Shown here: positions 7,982 through 16,631 of the stretch, piece by piece
Layout: every line of letters begins with the position of its first letter
How positions within the stretch are numbered: position 1 is the first letter of the stretch
Program-made: the position numbers and the translations under genes
The notes under the pieces: generated by a model
Told to the model about the DNA's origin: nothing
Databases searched by the model: none
What the model saw: only the letters and a program-made list of their open reading frames with translations
From: JBFHIJ01 sp963678775
GTDB taxonomy: Bacteria; Bacteroidota; Ignavibacteria; Kapaibacteriales; UBA2268
Reading direction: 5' to 3'
Length of the DNA: 64,000 bases
Assembly: GCA_963678775.2 (NCBI GenBank)
Contig: CAXXGR010000002.1
Span: 1-64,000 of the forward strand

Positions 7982-10147
7982 TTAAATATCAACAATAATC
8001 TGACTCATGATATTTACACCCGGCATCTTATAATCAAAAGGCATATCCGTATTTTTGATGATGTAATACTCAGAATCTAGTAAGTTATTTACTTTGAAAT
8101 TAACTCGAACATGTTTTAGAACTTGATATTCAGCCTTAAAATTAAGTACAAAGCTGGCATCAACTTCATTACCTCTACGAATCACATTGGATGATATCAA
8201 ATTATCACTTTCTCTTCGTAAAAACTTATCTGTATAAATACCTGTTGCTGTCAATCTAAAATCACTAATCCTGTAACTCAAGCCTATTTTAATCAGCTGC
8301 TTTGGAGCCCATACTATCTCATCGGATTCAAAAATTGCTACTTGTTGCTCTTCTGCAATCGTTTCTTCCAGTAATTGAGTATATGAGTAATTCAAATAAC
8401 CTACAAAATTGTCAACTTTGAAATTTGTTTCAAATTCGACACCAGCTGTCTCTGTACTAAAAATATTTGCAATAGCATTATTTCCTGTAGGCGAGTACGC
8501 CGTTTTGTTTTTAAAATCTGAATAAAAAGCATTTAGTTTCATATTAATATTCGGATTAAGCATATAATCTATGGCAAAGTCGGCAGTATATATTTCCTCA
8601 GGTTTAATGATTCTTACGTTTGAAGCAAGAGTCCATGTATTAGCACCAAACATCTCTGTAGGAGATGGAGCTCTAAAAGCTTTACCAAATAGCACTTTAA
8701 AAGACAAATCATCTGTAGGATGATATACTAGGCCAAGTCGTGGCCCAACTTGAGAAAAAGTTTTATTTTCCGTAGCAGTAGGATCTACTTCGTCCAAAGT
8801 ATAGAAATCAAATGATTGATAATCATATCTCATCCCTGCTACTGCAGAGATATGATCTGAAAATAAGTTCCCGCTGGTTATCTGCATAAAAGCAGCATAA
8901 TTCATCACATTATTATCACCTATCCATCCAAGCCACTGCCCAAGAGGACGCATCTCGCCGTTGGGGTATGGTTCTGATGTTTCTACTAAATCTACATTAG
9001 AAGAGTGTTCTTTATCTTTTCCTCCATACCAAAATATATCAGATTCAAACCCTACTAAAAGAGATGTTCCCTGATCATTGAAGTCATAAGACAGCTGAGC
9101 GCGAGAAAAGAAATCTTCAGTATTAGTAATTAGGTATTCGTTCACGCCAGCAGGATAGAAACCTTCAAAAGAATTATGCTCATACAGCTGCATAAACCAA
9201 TTAACCGCATGATACTGATACCTTGTTGTCAATTCGAATTGCAAAGGGCCTTCCATTTCAGGTTTATATCGAAGTGCTATCATATTTCTACTTTCTTGCA
9301 TAGATTCTTCTATATCTGGAATTTGGAATAGCCAACCGTAGTTTGTTTCAAACTCCCATCGCTGAAAGTGCATTTGTAACATTAATCCTTCCAAAGCACC
9401 TTTAGGAAGAACTTTAGCATAAAGATAATCACTATTTCGGTTATCATTTGTTTCTAACTTCAATAAATTTCCGGCATTATCTACTCTGCCCGAAGCATCG
9501 ACTGTTTCATACTCAAATCCATCAGTTTGATATTTATTATACCCTACACTAAATGAAGCAATCTCAGAGTCATAATTGCTCAAAACATCGAATGACAAAG
9601 TATTGAAACTACCATAGCTAAGGCGCATATCTAAAGTACTTTCGACTTTTTTAGGTACAGATGTATTTATACTTATCACTCCATTAGTGGCGTTTGAGCC
9701 ATAAAGAGCTGATCCTGGGCCTCTTATAATTTCAATATTATTAGCAAAAAACAAAGGTGTGATTTCCGATGTATAAGCAGATCCATATTGATTATCATTG
9801 TAAGGAATTCCATCAATAAGCATAAGCAAGTGATTGTTATTCCAACTTTCAGAAGCGCCTCTAAAACCTGCGGTATGCCTATCATAATCTATAGAATGAA
9901 AGAATCCGGGCTGTGCAAATAGGATTTCATTAATAGTATTCCAACCATAGGTCTCTCTCTGCTGCTTACTAATGCTATTGATTACACTCGGTGCCCTATT
10001 AATTTTTTCTGCTTTTTTTGTGGAGGATACTACTTCAATATTCATCAAATCGTCTAATGACATTTCCAATAAGTCATCACTTTCTTGTGCGTGCGTATTC
10101 GCAAGCATTGCGAACATAAGTAGAGAAAGAAAAGATAATATTTTCAT
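7982..10147 (-). CDS. TonB-dependent receptor (paralog 3 of the cluster)
   Basis: Outer-membrane receptor of 721 residues. The open frame runs back to 10213, but the start at 10147 is chosen: it has AAGGTGGA as ribosome site and gives a clean signal peptide (MKILSFLSLLMFAMLANTHA). Then come QESDDLLEMSLDDLMNIEV, a plug (STKKAEKINRAPSVINSIS, IEIIRGPGSALYGSNATNGVISI) and a barrel with VLFGKAFRAPSPTEMFG, ending MSQIIVDI. It lies 90 bp downstream of the chemoreceptor gene on the same strand and 50 bp upstream of paralog 2. The context suggests that uptake by this receptor is linked to signalling by the chemoreceptor and YfiR-like protein; that is inference. Confidence 0.93.
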   Translation of the reverse strand: MKILSFLSLLMFAMLANTHAQESDDLLEMSLDDLMNIEVVSSTKKAEKINRAPSVINSISKQQRETYGWNTINEILFAQPGFFHSIDYDRHTAGFRGASESWNNNHLLMLIDGIPYNDNQYGSAYTSEITPLFFANNIEIIRGPGSALYGSNATNGVISINTSVPKKVESTLDMRLSYGSFNTLSFDVLSNYDSEIASFSVGYNKYQTDGFEYETVDASGRVDNAGNLLKLETNDNRNSDYLYAKVLPKGALEGLMLQMHFQRWEFETNYGWLFQIPDIEESMQESRNMIALRYKPEMEGPLQFELTTRYQYHAVNWFMQLYEHNSFEGFYPAGVNEYLITNTEDFFSRAQLSYDFNDQGTSLLVGFESDIFWYGGKDKEHSSNVDLVETSEPYPNGEMRPLGQWLGWIGDNNVMNYAAFMQITSGNLFSDHISAVAGMRYDYQSFDFYTLDEVDPTATENKTFSQVGPRLGLVYHPTDDLSFKVLFGKAFRAPSPTEMFGANTWTLASNVRIIKPEEIYTADFAIDYMLNPNINMKLNAFYSDFKNKTAYSPTGNNAIANIFSTETAGVEFETNFKVDNFVGYLNYSYTQLLEETIAEEQQVAIFESDEIVWAPKQLIKIGLSYRISDFRLTATGIYTDKFLRRESDNLISSNVIRRGNEVDASFVLNFKAEYQVLKHVRVNFKVNNLLDSEYYIIKNTDMPFDYKMPGVNIMSQIIVDI
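10031..10093 (-). repeat. 63-bp perfect repeat shared by two receptor genes (copy in paralog 3)
   Basis: Identical partner of 7809-7871. The flanking coding sequence on both sides differs, so this is a short conserved or converted patch rather than a whole-gene recent duplication. Confidence 0.9.
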
Positions 10148-10237
10148 TATTCCACCTTTTGTTTGTAACATAAAAGCTTTCCCAACACAAATAAAAATAT
10201 AATCTATATGCAAAAGGAAAGCTAATTTACAATGTAG

Positions 10238-13200
10238 TTAAGGATTTAATCTTGGCCCATGTTGAGCATTTAACTGAGCATACTCCGATTGGTCAGAATC
10301 AATCACAAACTGTCCCATAATCTCTGAAAGTTCGGTAGTTAGTCTAACTAAATCTTCAGTAGATCCGGCTATTTCTTGTACCTTCGTAGTCGAATCATTG
10401 GTTACAGCAGAGATTGAAGTAATATTCTTCGCAAGCTCTTCACTTGTAGCAGATTGCTCTTCATTCGCAGCTGCTATTTGACTAATCATACTTAATAAAG
10501 CATCTGAACTACTTAATATAGAATTAAGCGCCCGACCTGCTTTATCAGCATATTCAATACCCACAGAAACCTCTTCGTTCCCTTGGGTCATAACTTTAAC
10601 TGCTTCTTGCGTTTCATTCTGGATATTTTTAATCATTCCTGCAATTTGTTTTGTTGCATCTGTAGTTCGCTCTGCAAGTTTTCTAACTTCATCAGCTACA
10701 ACAGCAAAACCTCTACCCTGCTCGCCGGCTCTTGCTGCCTCGATGGCTGCGTTCAAAGCGAGTAAGTTAGTTTGGTCTGCTATCTCGTTAATTACAGATA
10801 CTATTTCTCCAATTGCTTTGCCTGATTCACCCAGAGCTGCAATTTTTTCTGCTGATTGATTAACAACAACAGCAATGTCTCGCATCTTATGTACAGTTTG
10901 TTCTACAATCTGTCCACCTTCTTTTGCAATATTGCCATTATCTTGAGCCATTGACGCAGTTTGAGTAGCTGAGTTAGCGTTGTCATAAACTGTTTTACTC
11001 ATTTGCTCTATGGCGGTTGCAACTTCTTCAATCTGATTATTCTGGCTATTAGCTGATACCACCATGGAATCAGTATTAGATGAAATTTGATTAGTAGAAT
11101 TGCTGACTGTACCAACGGCTTCATTAAGCTGCCTGATTAACTTGGATAAAGAGAACACCAATTTGTTGATGTTGTCTTTTATTTTTTGGTGATCTCCTCG
11201 ATAGTTTCCATTCATATCGACTGTAAAATCTCCGGTTGCCAGAATTGCAAGCACCTCATTGGCTTCATTTATAGGATCAACGATTGCATCTAGAGTATTA
11301 TTAACACCTTCAATTACACGTGCAAAATCGCCTTGATGCTTAGTCACATTTGCTCTGACATTAAGATTTCCGGAAACAGCCGCTTCCGCTAACATATCAG
11401 CATCTTCCACCAAGGTATTTACTGCAGTAATACATTGGTTAAGACTTTCTTTTATCTCGTTGAAATCACCTTTATATTCTTCTTTAATGATTTCAGGTAT
11501 GTCACCTTTTGAAATTCGATTTAAGTTATCTGCAGCCATATAAAGCGGATTGATAATATTATCAAGTGATTTATTTACTATTTCTACAATTTTTCTAAAA
11601 TCACCACGGAAGTTATCTGCATCGCCTCTATAACTAAGTCGACCTTCATCACCGGCTTTAGCTAATAGCGCGAACTGATTGGCCATCTCTTTTAAAGTAT
11701 TCGACACATTATTTACATTTTGCTTTATAGTTTCGTAGTCGCCTTTATATGTTTTTTGAATAACGACCAGATTACCTTGAGCAACTTCAGCAAGAGAGTC
11801 CATAGCTTCATTTAGTGGTGTAAGTATATTGTCCATTGTCAAATTGACAATCTCTACGATGCCTTTAAAATCTCCTTGGAAGGAATTTGCATCACCCCTA
11901 AAACTTAGATTACCATCATTTCCTGCTTTTGAGAGCTGATTAAACTGCTCTTTCATGTTAATCATTGCATTAGAAACGTTATTAACGTTTTGCTTGATTT
12001 GTTCGTAATCGCCATTATATGATTTATCAATAACCACAAAATTACCAACAGCAACTTCACCTAAAGCTCCCATAGCTTCATTTAGTGGTGTAAGAATGTT
12101 ATCCAGAGTAAGATTTACAATACCTACGATTTTTTGGAAATCACCTTGGAAATTTGATATATCACCTCGGAATTTCAAATCTCCATTATCTCCAGCTTCT
12201 GAAAGCAAATTAAACTGTTCGGATATAGCAATCATTGCTCTGGAAACATCATTTACATTGCGTTTGATAGTTTCATATTCACCTTTGTATACCTTGTCTA
12301 TGATAATAAACTCACCTTTTGCCTGTTTTGCGACAGCTTCCATCGCGTCATTAACAGGTGTGAGTATATTATCCAAAGTGTCATTAAAGCCTTGTATAAT
12401 TTTTTGGAAATCTCCCTGATGTCTATCTGCTTGTGCTCTGCTCTGCAAATCACCTCCGGCAGCAGCATTGACAAGCACCATAGTATCTTCAATCATATCG
12501 TCGATAGCTAAAATACATACATTCAGATTATTGATAAGGTTATTGAACTCACCTTTATATTTAGCAGTTATCTTTTCAGGAATGTCACCTTTCGAGATTC
12601 TGTCAATATAATCAGCAGTTAGGTTCAGAGGAGCGATTACAGCATCTAAGGTATTGTTTACACCTTCAATTATAGCCCGAAAATCGCCTTGATGTTTTGT
12701 CGCATCCGCCCTTGCACTAAGTTCGCCATTGACAGCAGCATTTGCTAGCATGTTCGCGTCAGAAATTAGGGCTCCTATAGCATCAATGGCTATGTTAAGG
12801 TTATTTTTAATAGTATTAAATTCACCCTTAAACTCATCTTTAATTTTATCAGGCAACTGCCCTTTAGAAATTCTTTCGATATAGTTTGCCGCCAAATTCA
12901 ATGGAGTAACAACTGCTTCAAGAGTATTATTCATACCTTCTACAATTACTCTAAAATCTCCCTGGTGCTTAGTAACATCCGCACGAGAATCTAGTACCCC
13001 GTTTTGAGAATCAACAGCTAATGCTTTTACATCATTTGCTAAGTTGCTTATATTATCTTTCATTGTATTCATTGAAGAGCCGAGAATGTCTCTATCAGAG
13101 AGAACATTTGCCTGAACATTCAAGTTACCTTTAGATATCTCTAATGCAACATTAGCTTTATCTTTAAAGCTTTGTATAATTTCACGGAAGGATTCGGCGA

Positions 13201-13885
13201 GCAAACCGATTTCATCGTTAGATTGAACTTCAATAGCAATATCAACGTCGCCAACTGCTATTTTTTGTGCAGCGTCAGTAATGTCAATAAGTTTTTTAAC
13301 CATCGTGTTCAAAAAGAAATATCCCACAATCATAGTAAGTAAGAAAACTATAACTGCTATAGTTGTAAAAGTAACACCCTGCTCACTTACTCTTTCATTT
13401 AAATACTGAAGAGAAAAATCAATTTGGATGTAACCTTGCACATTTGCATCAGAGTCTTTGACAGGAAGCCATACAATTAGCAAATTTTGAGTAAGCTCAT
13501 ATTCAATATTATTTACTTTTTTGTATTTCTTTTGTGTTTTACTGGCTGCTTTGTCTGTTGCTTTAAGTAAATTAAGATCTGCATCATATACATAGACATT
13601 AGATATTGTTTCAGCAGCATTCTCATTACCTTTATCTTTTTTGGGTTTTAATATATCTAATGTTTGCTGAAGTGCAGCACCATCATCTAATATCATAGTT
13701 TGCAATCCAATTGATACATTTTCCGCAACTAACTCAGCTATAAAACTTGCGTTTTTATTAGTAATACTATTACCCATGCTTTCAGCTTGTTGCGGAGCAT
13801 AAATCGCTAAAATAAGAGAAAGCAATATATCAATACCTGCTATCAGCAATAGTATTTTAAACTTGATTGATTTTTTATTTATCAT
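10238..13885 (-). CDS. Poly-HAMP methyl-accepting chemotaxis protein
   Basis: Inner-membrane chemoreceptor of 1,215 residues, about twice the usual size. TM1 is at about 9-28. A periplasmic domain of about 140 residues follows (LVAENVSIGLQTMILDDG, ISNVYVYDADLNLLKAT), resembling CHASE8-type sensors such as that of YfiN. TM2 is at about 173-196 and a canonical HAMP (DAAQKIAVGDVDIAIE) follows. From about 290 to 905 there are seven alternating pairs of HAMP-like modules: an xHQGDFxxIxxGxNxTLD module followed by a YKGEFxxIKxNLN module. The signalling tip is at about 1028-1072 (DQTNLLALNAAIEAARAGEQ, GRGFAVVADEVRKLAERT), so it should work with CheA/CheW. No CheR-binding pentapeptide is visible at the C-terminus. 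The gene starts 18 bp after the YfiR-like gene and precedes three TonB receptors. GAAGGA is its ribosome site. Confidence 0.95.
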   Translation of the reverse strand: MINKKSIKFKILLLIAGIDILLSLILAIYAPQQAESMGNSITNKNASFIAELVAENVSIGLQTMILDDGAALQQTLDILKPKKDKGNENAAETISNVYVYDADLNLLKATDKAASKTQKKYKKVNNIEYELTQNLLIVWLPVKDSDANVQGYIQIDFSLQYLNERVSEQGVTFTTIAVIVFLLTMIVGYFFLNTMVKKLIDITDAAQKIAVGDVDIAIEVQSNDEIGLLAESFREIIQSFKDKANVALEISKGNLNVQANVLSDRDILGSSMNTMKDNISNLANDVKALAVDSQNGVLDSRADVTKHQGDFRVIVEGMNNTLEAVVTPLNLAANYIERISKGQLPDKIKDEFKGEFNTIKNNLNIAIDAIGALISDANMLANAAVNGELSARADATKHQGDFRAIIEGVNNTLDAVIAPLNLTADYIDRISKGDIPEKITAKYKGEFNNLINNLNVCILAIDDMIEDTMVLVNAAAGGDLQSRAQADRHQGDFQKIIQGFNDTLDNILTPVNDAMEAVAKQAKGEFIIIDKVYKGEYETIKRNVNDVSRAMIAISEQFNLLSEAGDNGDLKFRGDISNFQGDFQKIVGIVNLTLDNILTPLNEAMGALGEVAVGNFVVIDKSYNGDYEQIKQNVNNVSNAMINMKEQFNQLSKAGNDGNLSFRGDANSFQGDFKGIVEIVNLTMDNILTPLNEAMDSLAEVAQGNLVVIQKTYKGDYETIKQNVNNVSNTLKEMANQFALLAKAGDEGRLSYRGDADNFRGDFRKIVEIVNKSLDNIINPLYMAADNLNRISKGDIPEIIKEEYKGDFNEIKESLNQCITAVNTLVEDADMLAEAAVSGNLNVRANVTKHQGDFARVIEGVNNTLDAIVDPINEANEVLAILATGDFTVDMNGNYRGDHQKIKDNINKLVFSLSKLIRQLNEAVGTVSNSTNQISSNTDSMVVSANSQNNQIEEVATAIEQMSKTVYDNANSATQTASMAQDNGNIAKEGGQIVEQTVHKMRDIAVVVNQSAEKIAALGESGKAIGEIVSVINEIADQTNLLALNAAIEAARAGEQGRGFAVVADEVRKLAERTTDATKQIAGMIKNIQNETQEAVKVMTQGNEEVSVGIEYADKAGRALNSILSSSDALLSMISQIAAANEEQSATSEELAKNITSISAVTNDSTTKVQEIAGSTEDLVRLTTELSEIMGQFVIDSDQSEYAQLNAQHGPRLNP

Positions 13886-13903
13886 TCCTTCGTTGCCTTA
13901 TTT

Positions 13904-14410
13904 TTATTTTATCGTTTGAGCTACTTTCATTATCGCCGGATTCCAGTCAACACCTTCTTCAACTGAAGAAGTCAAGTTCAATAGTATTTTTGGTTTCCCA
14001 TCATCGCCGACTACCACTCCTAAAGTAGCACCATCAGATACGATACCGGGATCGTTAGACACAGTAAGTACTTTGTTTGCACGAGAGTATTTAGTAATAG
14101 CTGCAACAGACCCTGCACTTGAAATAAATATGATAGATGGTTTTGTAGCCGGAGCACCACTGCCACTGGTTACACTTTTTAGTGTGCCACCACCAATTTT
14201 TTTACCAATTGCTTTTTTTAGTTCTGCAGCAATGGCATCATTACCTACTACATAAATGGAAACGTCTCCGGTAATATTTTTGTTAAATCCTGCTATTTTT
14301 ACAGTTAGTGCAGCAGCTACATTCGCAGGTGCAGGTTTTTGTGCAAGTGCCGTTGCGAATAGTATTGCAACAAAAGCAAAAACAGAAAATAATGTTACAG
14401 ATTTTCTCAT
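13904..14410 (-). CDS. YfiR-like periplasmic protein (DUF4154 family)
   Basis: 168 residues with a signal peptide (MRKSVTLFSVFAFVAILFATALA). The mature part has the YfiR/DUF4154 pattern: VSIYVVGNDAIAAELKKAIG, PSIIFISSAGSVAAI, KVLTVSNDPGIVSDGATLGVVV, KILLNLTSSVEEGVDWNPAI. In the characterised YfiBNR system, YfiR binds the periplasmic domain of a membrane diguanylate cyclase and holds it inactive. Here the next gene, 18 bp downstream, encodes a chemoreceptor whose periplasmic domain looks like that partner, so the same interaction is inferred. The protein has no cysteine, so the disulfides described in YfiR are absent. GAGGGT precedes the ATG. It is the first gene of the cluster. Confidence 0.75.
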   Translation of the reverse strand: MRKSVTLFSVFAFVAILFATALAQKPAPANVAAALTVKIAGFNKNITGDVSIYVVGNDAIAAELKKAIGKKIGGGTLKSVTSGSGAPATKPSIIFISSAGSVAAITKYSRANKVLTVSNDPGIVSDGATLGVVVGDDGKPKILLNLTSSVEEGVDWNPAIMKVAQTIK

Positions 14411-15093
14411 ATTAAGACCCTCTAATAATTAGTATTTATAAATTGTATCTCAGTTACAACAATAGTGTATTATTTCGTACTATTTATACGTACATCTCTG
14501 TATTTTCTAAGGTATTCATTTGCAATTTGGATATTTAGTCTACTAATATTTATACGCACAATTAAATCTTTTATTTGCTCTTTATACTTTTGTAATTTTC
14601 ACATTATATTTACTTCACTATATGCAATTATATTAGATTTTTCAATATATATCATATTTTGTATTTTTTAGATACCTATAGTAACAGCATAGTATTTCTC
14701 TGTATGTTTTTTATATTTTTTTTATATTTATTTCACCTTTTTTGCAGTTTTACTTTCAGCCACTTTGTGTTTATTCCAATTCATAGGGATCAACTACAAA
14801 TAAAACCGGATGTGAAAATTAGTACTTATCGTATGTGCTGCGAATTGCTAATGGGTATTAGGGCTGGCTTATGTATTCTTGTATTTACTAATTTAAAATT
14901 CAGCAAAGGGCTTCTACTTTTGGCACCAGTGATCCAATACTTTTTCATCGTTGTTAATACTACGCTTTTATTACTAAATGCCTTTACAATGCTTGGTGAG
15001 CCCAACTCATAAATAATTTCGAATATATCTACAAAAAAAAAGCTCGTAACTGCAATAGCTACGAGCTTTTTATATCTTTTATGCAAATTCGTT
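14411..15093. other. 683-bp intergenic region between the YfiR-like gene and the nuo operon
   Basis: Positions 14411-14750 are very AT-rich and must contain the promoter of the YfiR-like cluster on the minus strand. Bases 14770-15012 are less AT-rich. They can be read as a hydrophobic 59-residue + strand frame (ATG 14833 to stop 15012, MCCELLMGIRAGLCILVF...), or on the other strand as an 86-residue frame (15086-14826). Neither matches anything I know and neither has a good ribosome site, so I call no gene. A small RNA or a decayed gene is possible. Confidence 0.4.
15037..15071 (-). terminator. Terminator of the nuo operon (bidirectional)
   Basis: A perfect 12-bp stem AAAAAGCTCGTA (15037-15048) with TACGAGCTTTTT (15060-15071), with A's before and T's after, so it can stop transcription in both directions. 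It lies 23 bases past the nuoN stop. Confidence 0.88.
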
Positions 15094-16599
15094 TTACATA
15101 AACATCTTCACAGATTCTCTTGCCCAGTCAATAATTGATTCAAACCAGACACCTAAAAGCAAAGTCGGAATAGCTAAAGCATATACAAATACTTTTTCAA
15201 AAATGCTATATTCCAATTTTTCTGCATTATCATCTACCCCACGTACCCACATGTTACGGAATACTTTAGAATAGTAAAATAATGAGACAACACTATTAAG
15301 TACACCAACTACTGCAAGCCAAACCATCCCTTTATCCAAAACAGCAGTAAATAGTTCTAATTTACCTATAAAACCTGCTGTAGGCGGAATACCTGCAAGA
15401 GAAACCATAAATATTGTCATTGCTACACCAAGGAATGGTGCTTTATAACCAAGTCCTACATAGTCATCTAACTCTTCACTGTCGATTTTGTTTGCTATAA
15501 GTTGAACTACAAGGAATGCACCTAAGTTCATAAGCAAATACATAAAGAAGTAAACATTGATACCCACAAGACCAACTTCTGTCATTACGGTTACACCCAT
15601 AAGCAAATAGCCGGCATGTGCGATAGATGAGTAGGCTAACATTCTTTTTACGTTTGATTGCCAAAGAGCTACCAAGTTACCTAGAGTCATGGTAACTACT
15701 GCTAAAATAGAAAGTATCATGTGCCAGTCAAATGTGCCCATTGTAATCCATGCCTCTGCCCCACTCATGTCAGGAACGATAAAAGCAACTTTTACAAATC
15801 TAATAAGCACTGCAAAACCGGCCGCTTTAGAAGCTACTGCTAGGTAAGCCGTTACTGCCACTGGAGAGCCTTCGTATACGTCAGGAGTCCAGAAGTGGAA
15901 AGGTACAGCTGATATTTTATATGCTATGCCTGCAAGCACCATAAGCCCTGACACCAATACAGGAAGTAAAGAGCCATTGTAAGCTGCTAATGCTGCATTG
16001 ATTTCATATAGGTTAAGAGAACCTGTGATACCAAACAGAATGGACATACCATAAATCATAATACCCGAAGACAAAGAACCATAGATAACATATTTAAGTG
16101 ATGCTTCACTGGATCTTTTAACTTCTTTGGTATAACCTGCCAGTACGTAGGAGCTTAAAGACATTAACTCAATAGCTAAGTAAATCATAATCAAGTTCGA
16201 AGCACCGGCAAGTAAAAACATACCAATCGCCATACCTATAACAAGAGTATAATACTCACCAAAGCCATGAGAATTTTCTTCTAACTCTTTAGAGCAGAAA
16301 GCCATAAGCACTACTACTACAGTAGCTATTAATATCAATACTTTAAAATACATAGCAAATGGATCAACTGCGAGCAACCCACTAAAGGTGCTTGCCGCCT
16401 CGCCGCTCCCATGGTCTAACAAAAACCAACCGGTAACAGCCAAACCTGCCAGAGCAGCAAATCCGCCTGAATGCTTCACTTTTTTGAAAATCAAGTCTGC
16501 TAAGATAACAAACACAAGAGTTACTATTAGTGCAGTTTCAGGTTTAAAGAGGCTAATGCTCTTTGTCAATCCGTCAACAAATTCGTTTATCGGAATCAT
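15094..16599 (-). CDS. nuoN: NADH-quinone oxidoreductase subunit N
   Basis: Antiporter-like proton-channel subunit of respiratory complex I, in the membrane arm. It is 501 residues with about 14 hydrophobic segments. The family signature is clear: LMSLSSYVLAGY, a conserved Glu in YLAIELMSLSSY, VPFHFWTPDVYEGSP, LAYSSIAHAGYLLMG and SLAGIPPTAGFIGKLELF. It is the last gene of the eleven-gene operon, 32 bp after nuoM and followed by the terminator at 15037-15071. Confidence 0.97.
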   Translation of the reverse strand: MIPINEFVDGLTKSISLFKPETALIVTLVFVILADLIFKKVKHSGGFAALAGLAVTGWFLLDHGSGEAASTFSGLLAVDPFAMYFKVLILIATVVVVLMAFCSKELEENSHGFGEYYTLVIGMAIGMFLLAGASNLIMIYLAIELMSLSSYVLAGYTKEVKRSSEASLKYVIYGSLSSGIMIYGMSILFGITGSLNLYEINAALAAYNGSLLPVLVSGLMVLAGIAYKISAVPFHFWTPDVYEGSPVAVTAYLAVASKAAGFAVLIRFVKVAFIVPDMSGAEAWITMGTFDWHMILSILAVVTMTLGNLVALWQSNVKRMLAYSSIAHAGYLLMGVTVMTEVGLVGINVYFFMYLLMNLGAFLVVQLIANKIDSEELDDYVGLGYKAPFLGVAMTIFMVSLAGIPPTAGFIGKLELFTAVLDKGMVWLAVVGVLNSVVSLFYYSKVFRNMWVRGVDDNAEKLEYSIFEKVFVYALAIPTLLLGVWFESIIDWARESVKMFM

Positions 16600-16631
16600 A
16601 CTATAAACAGCTTAAGTTTTTGAAATTAATT

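Noticed and set aside
14465..14671. 68-residue + strand hydrophobic frame
   Set aside because: Composition is that of random AT-rich DNA (Phe/Ile/Tyr/Leu), with no ribosome site.
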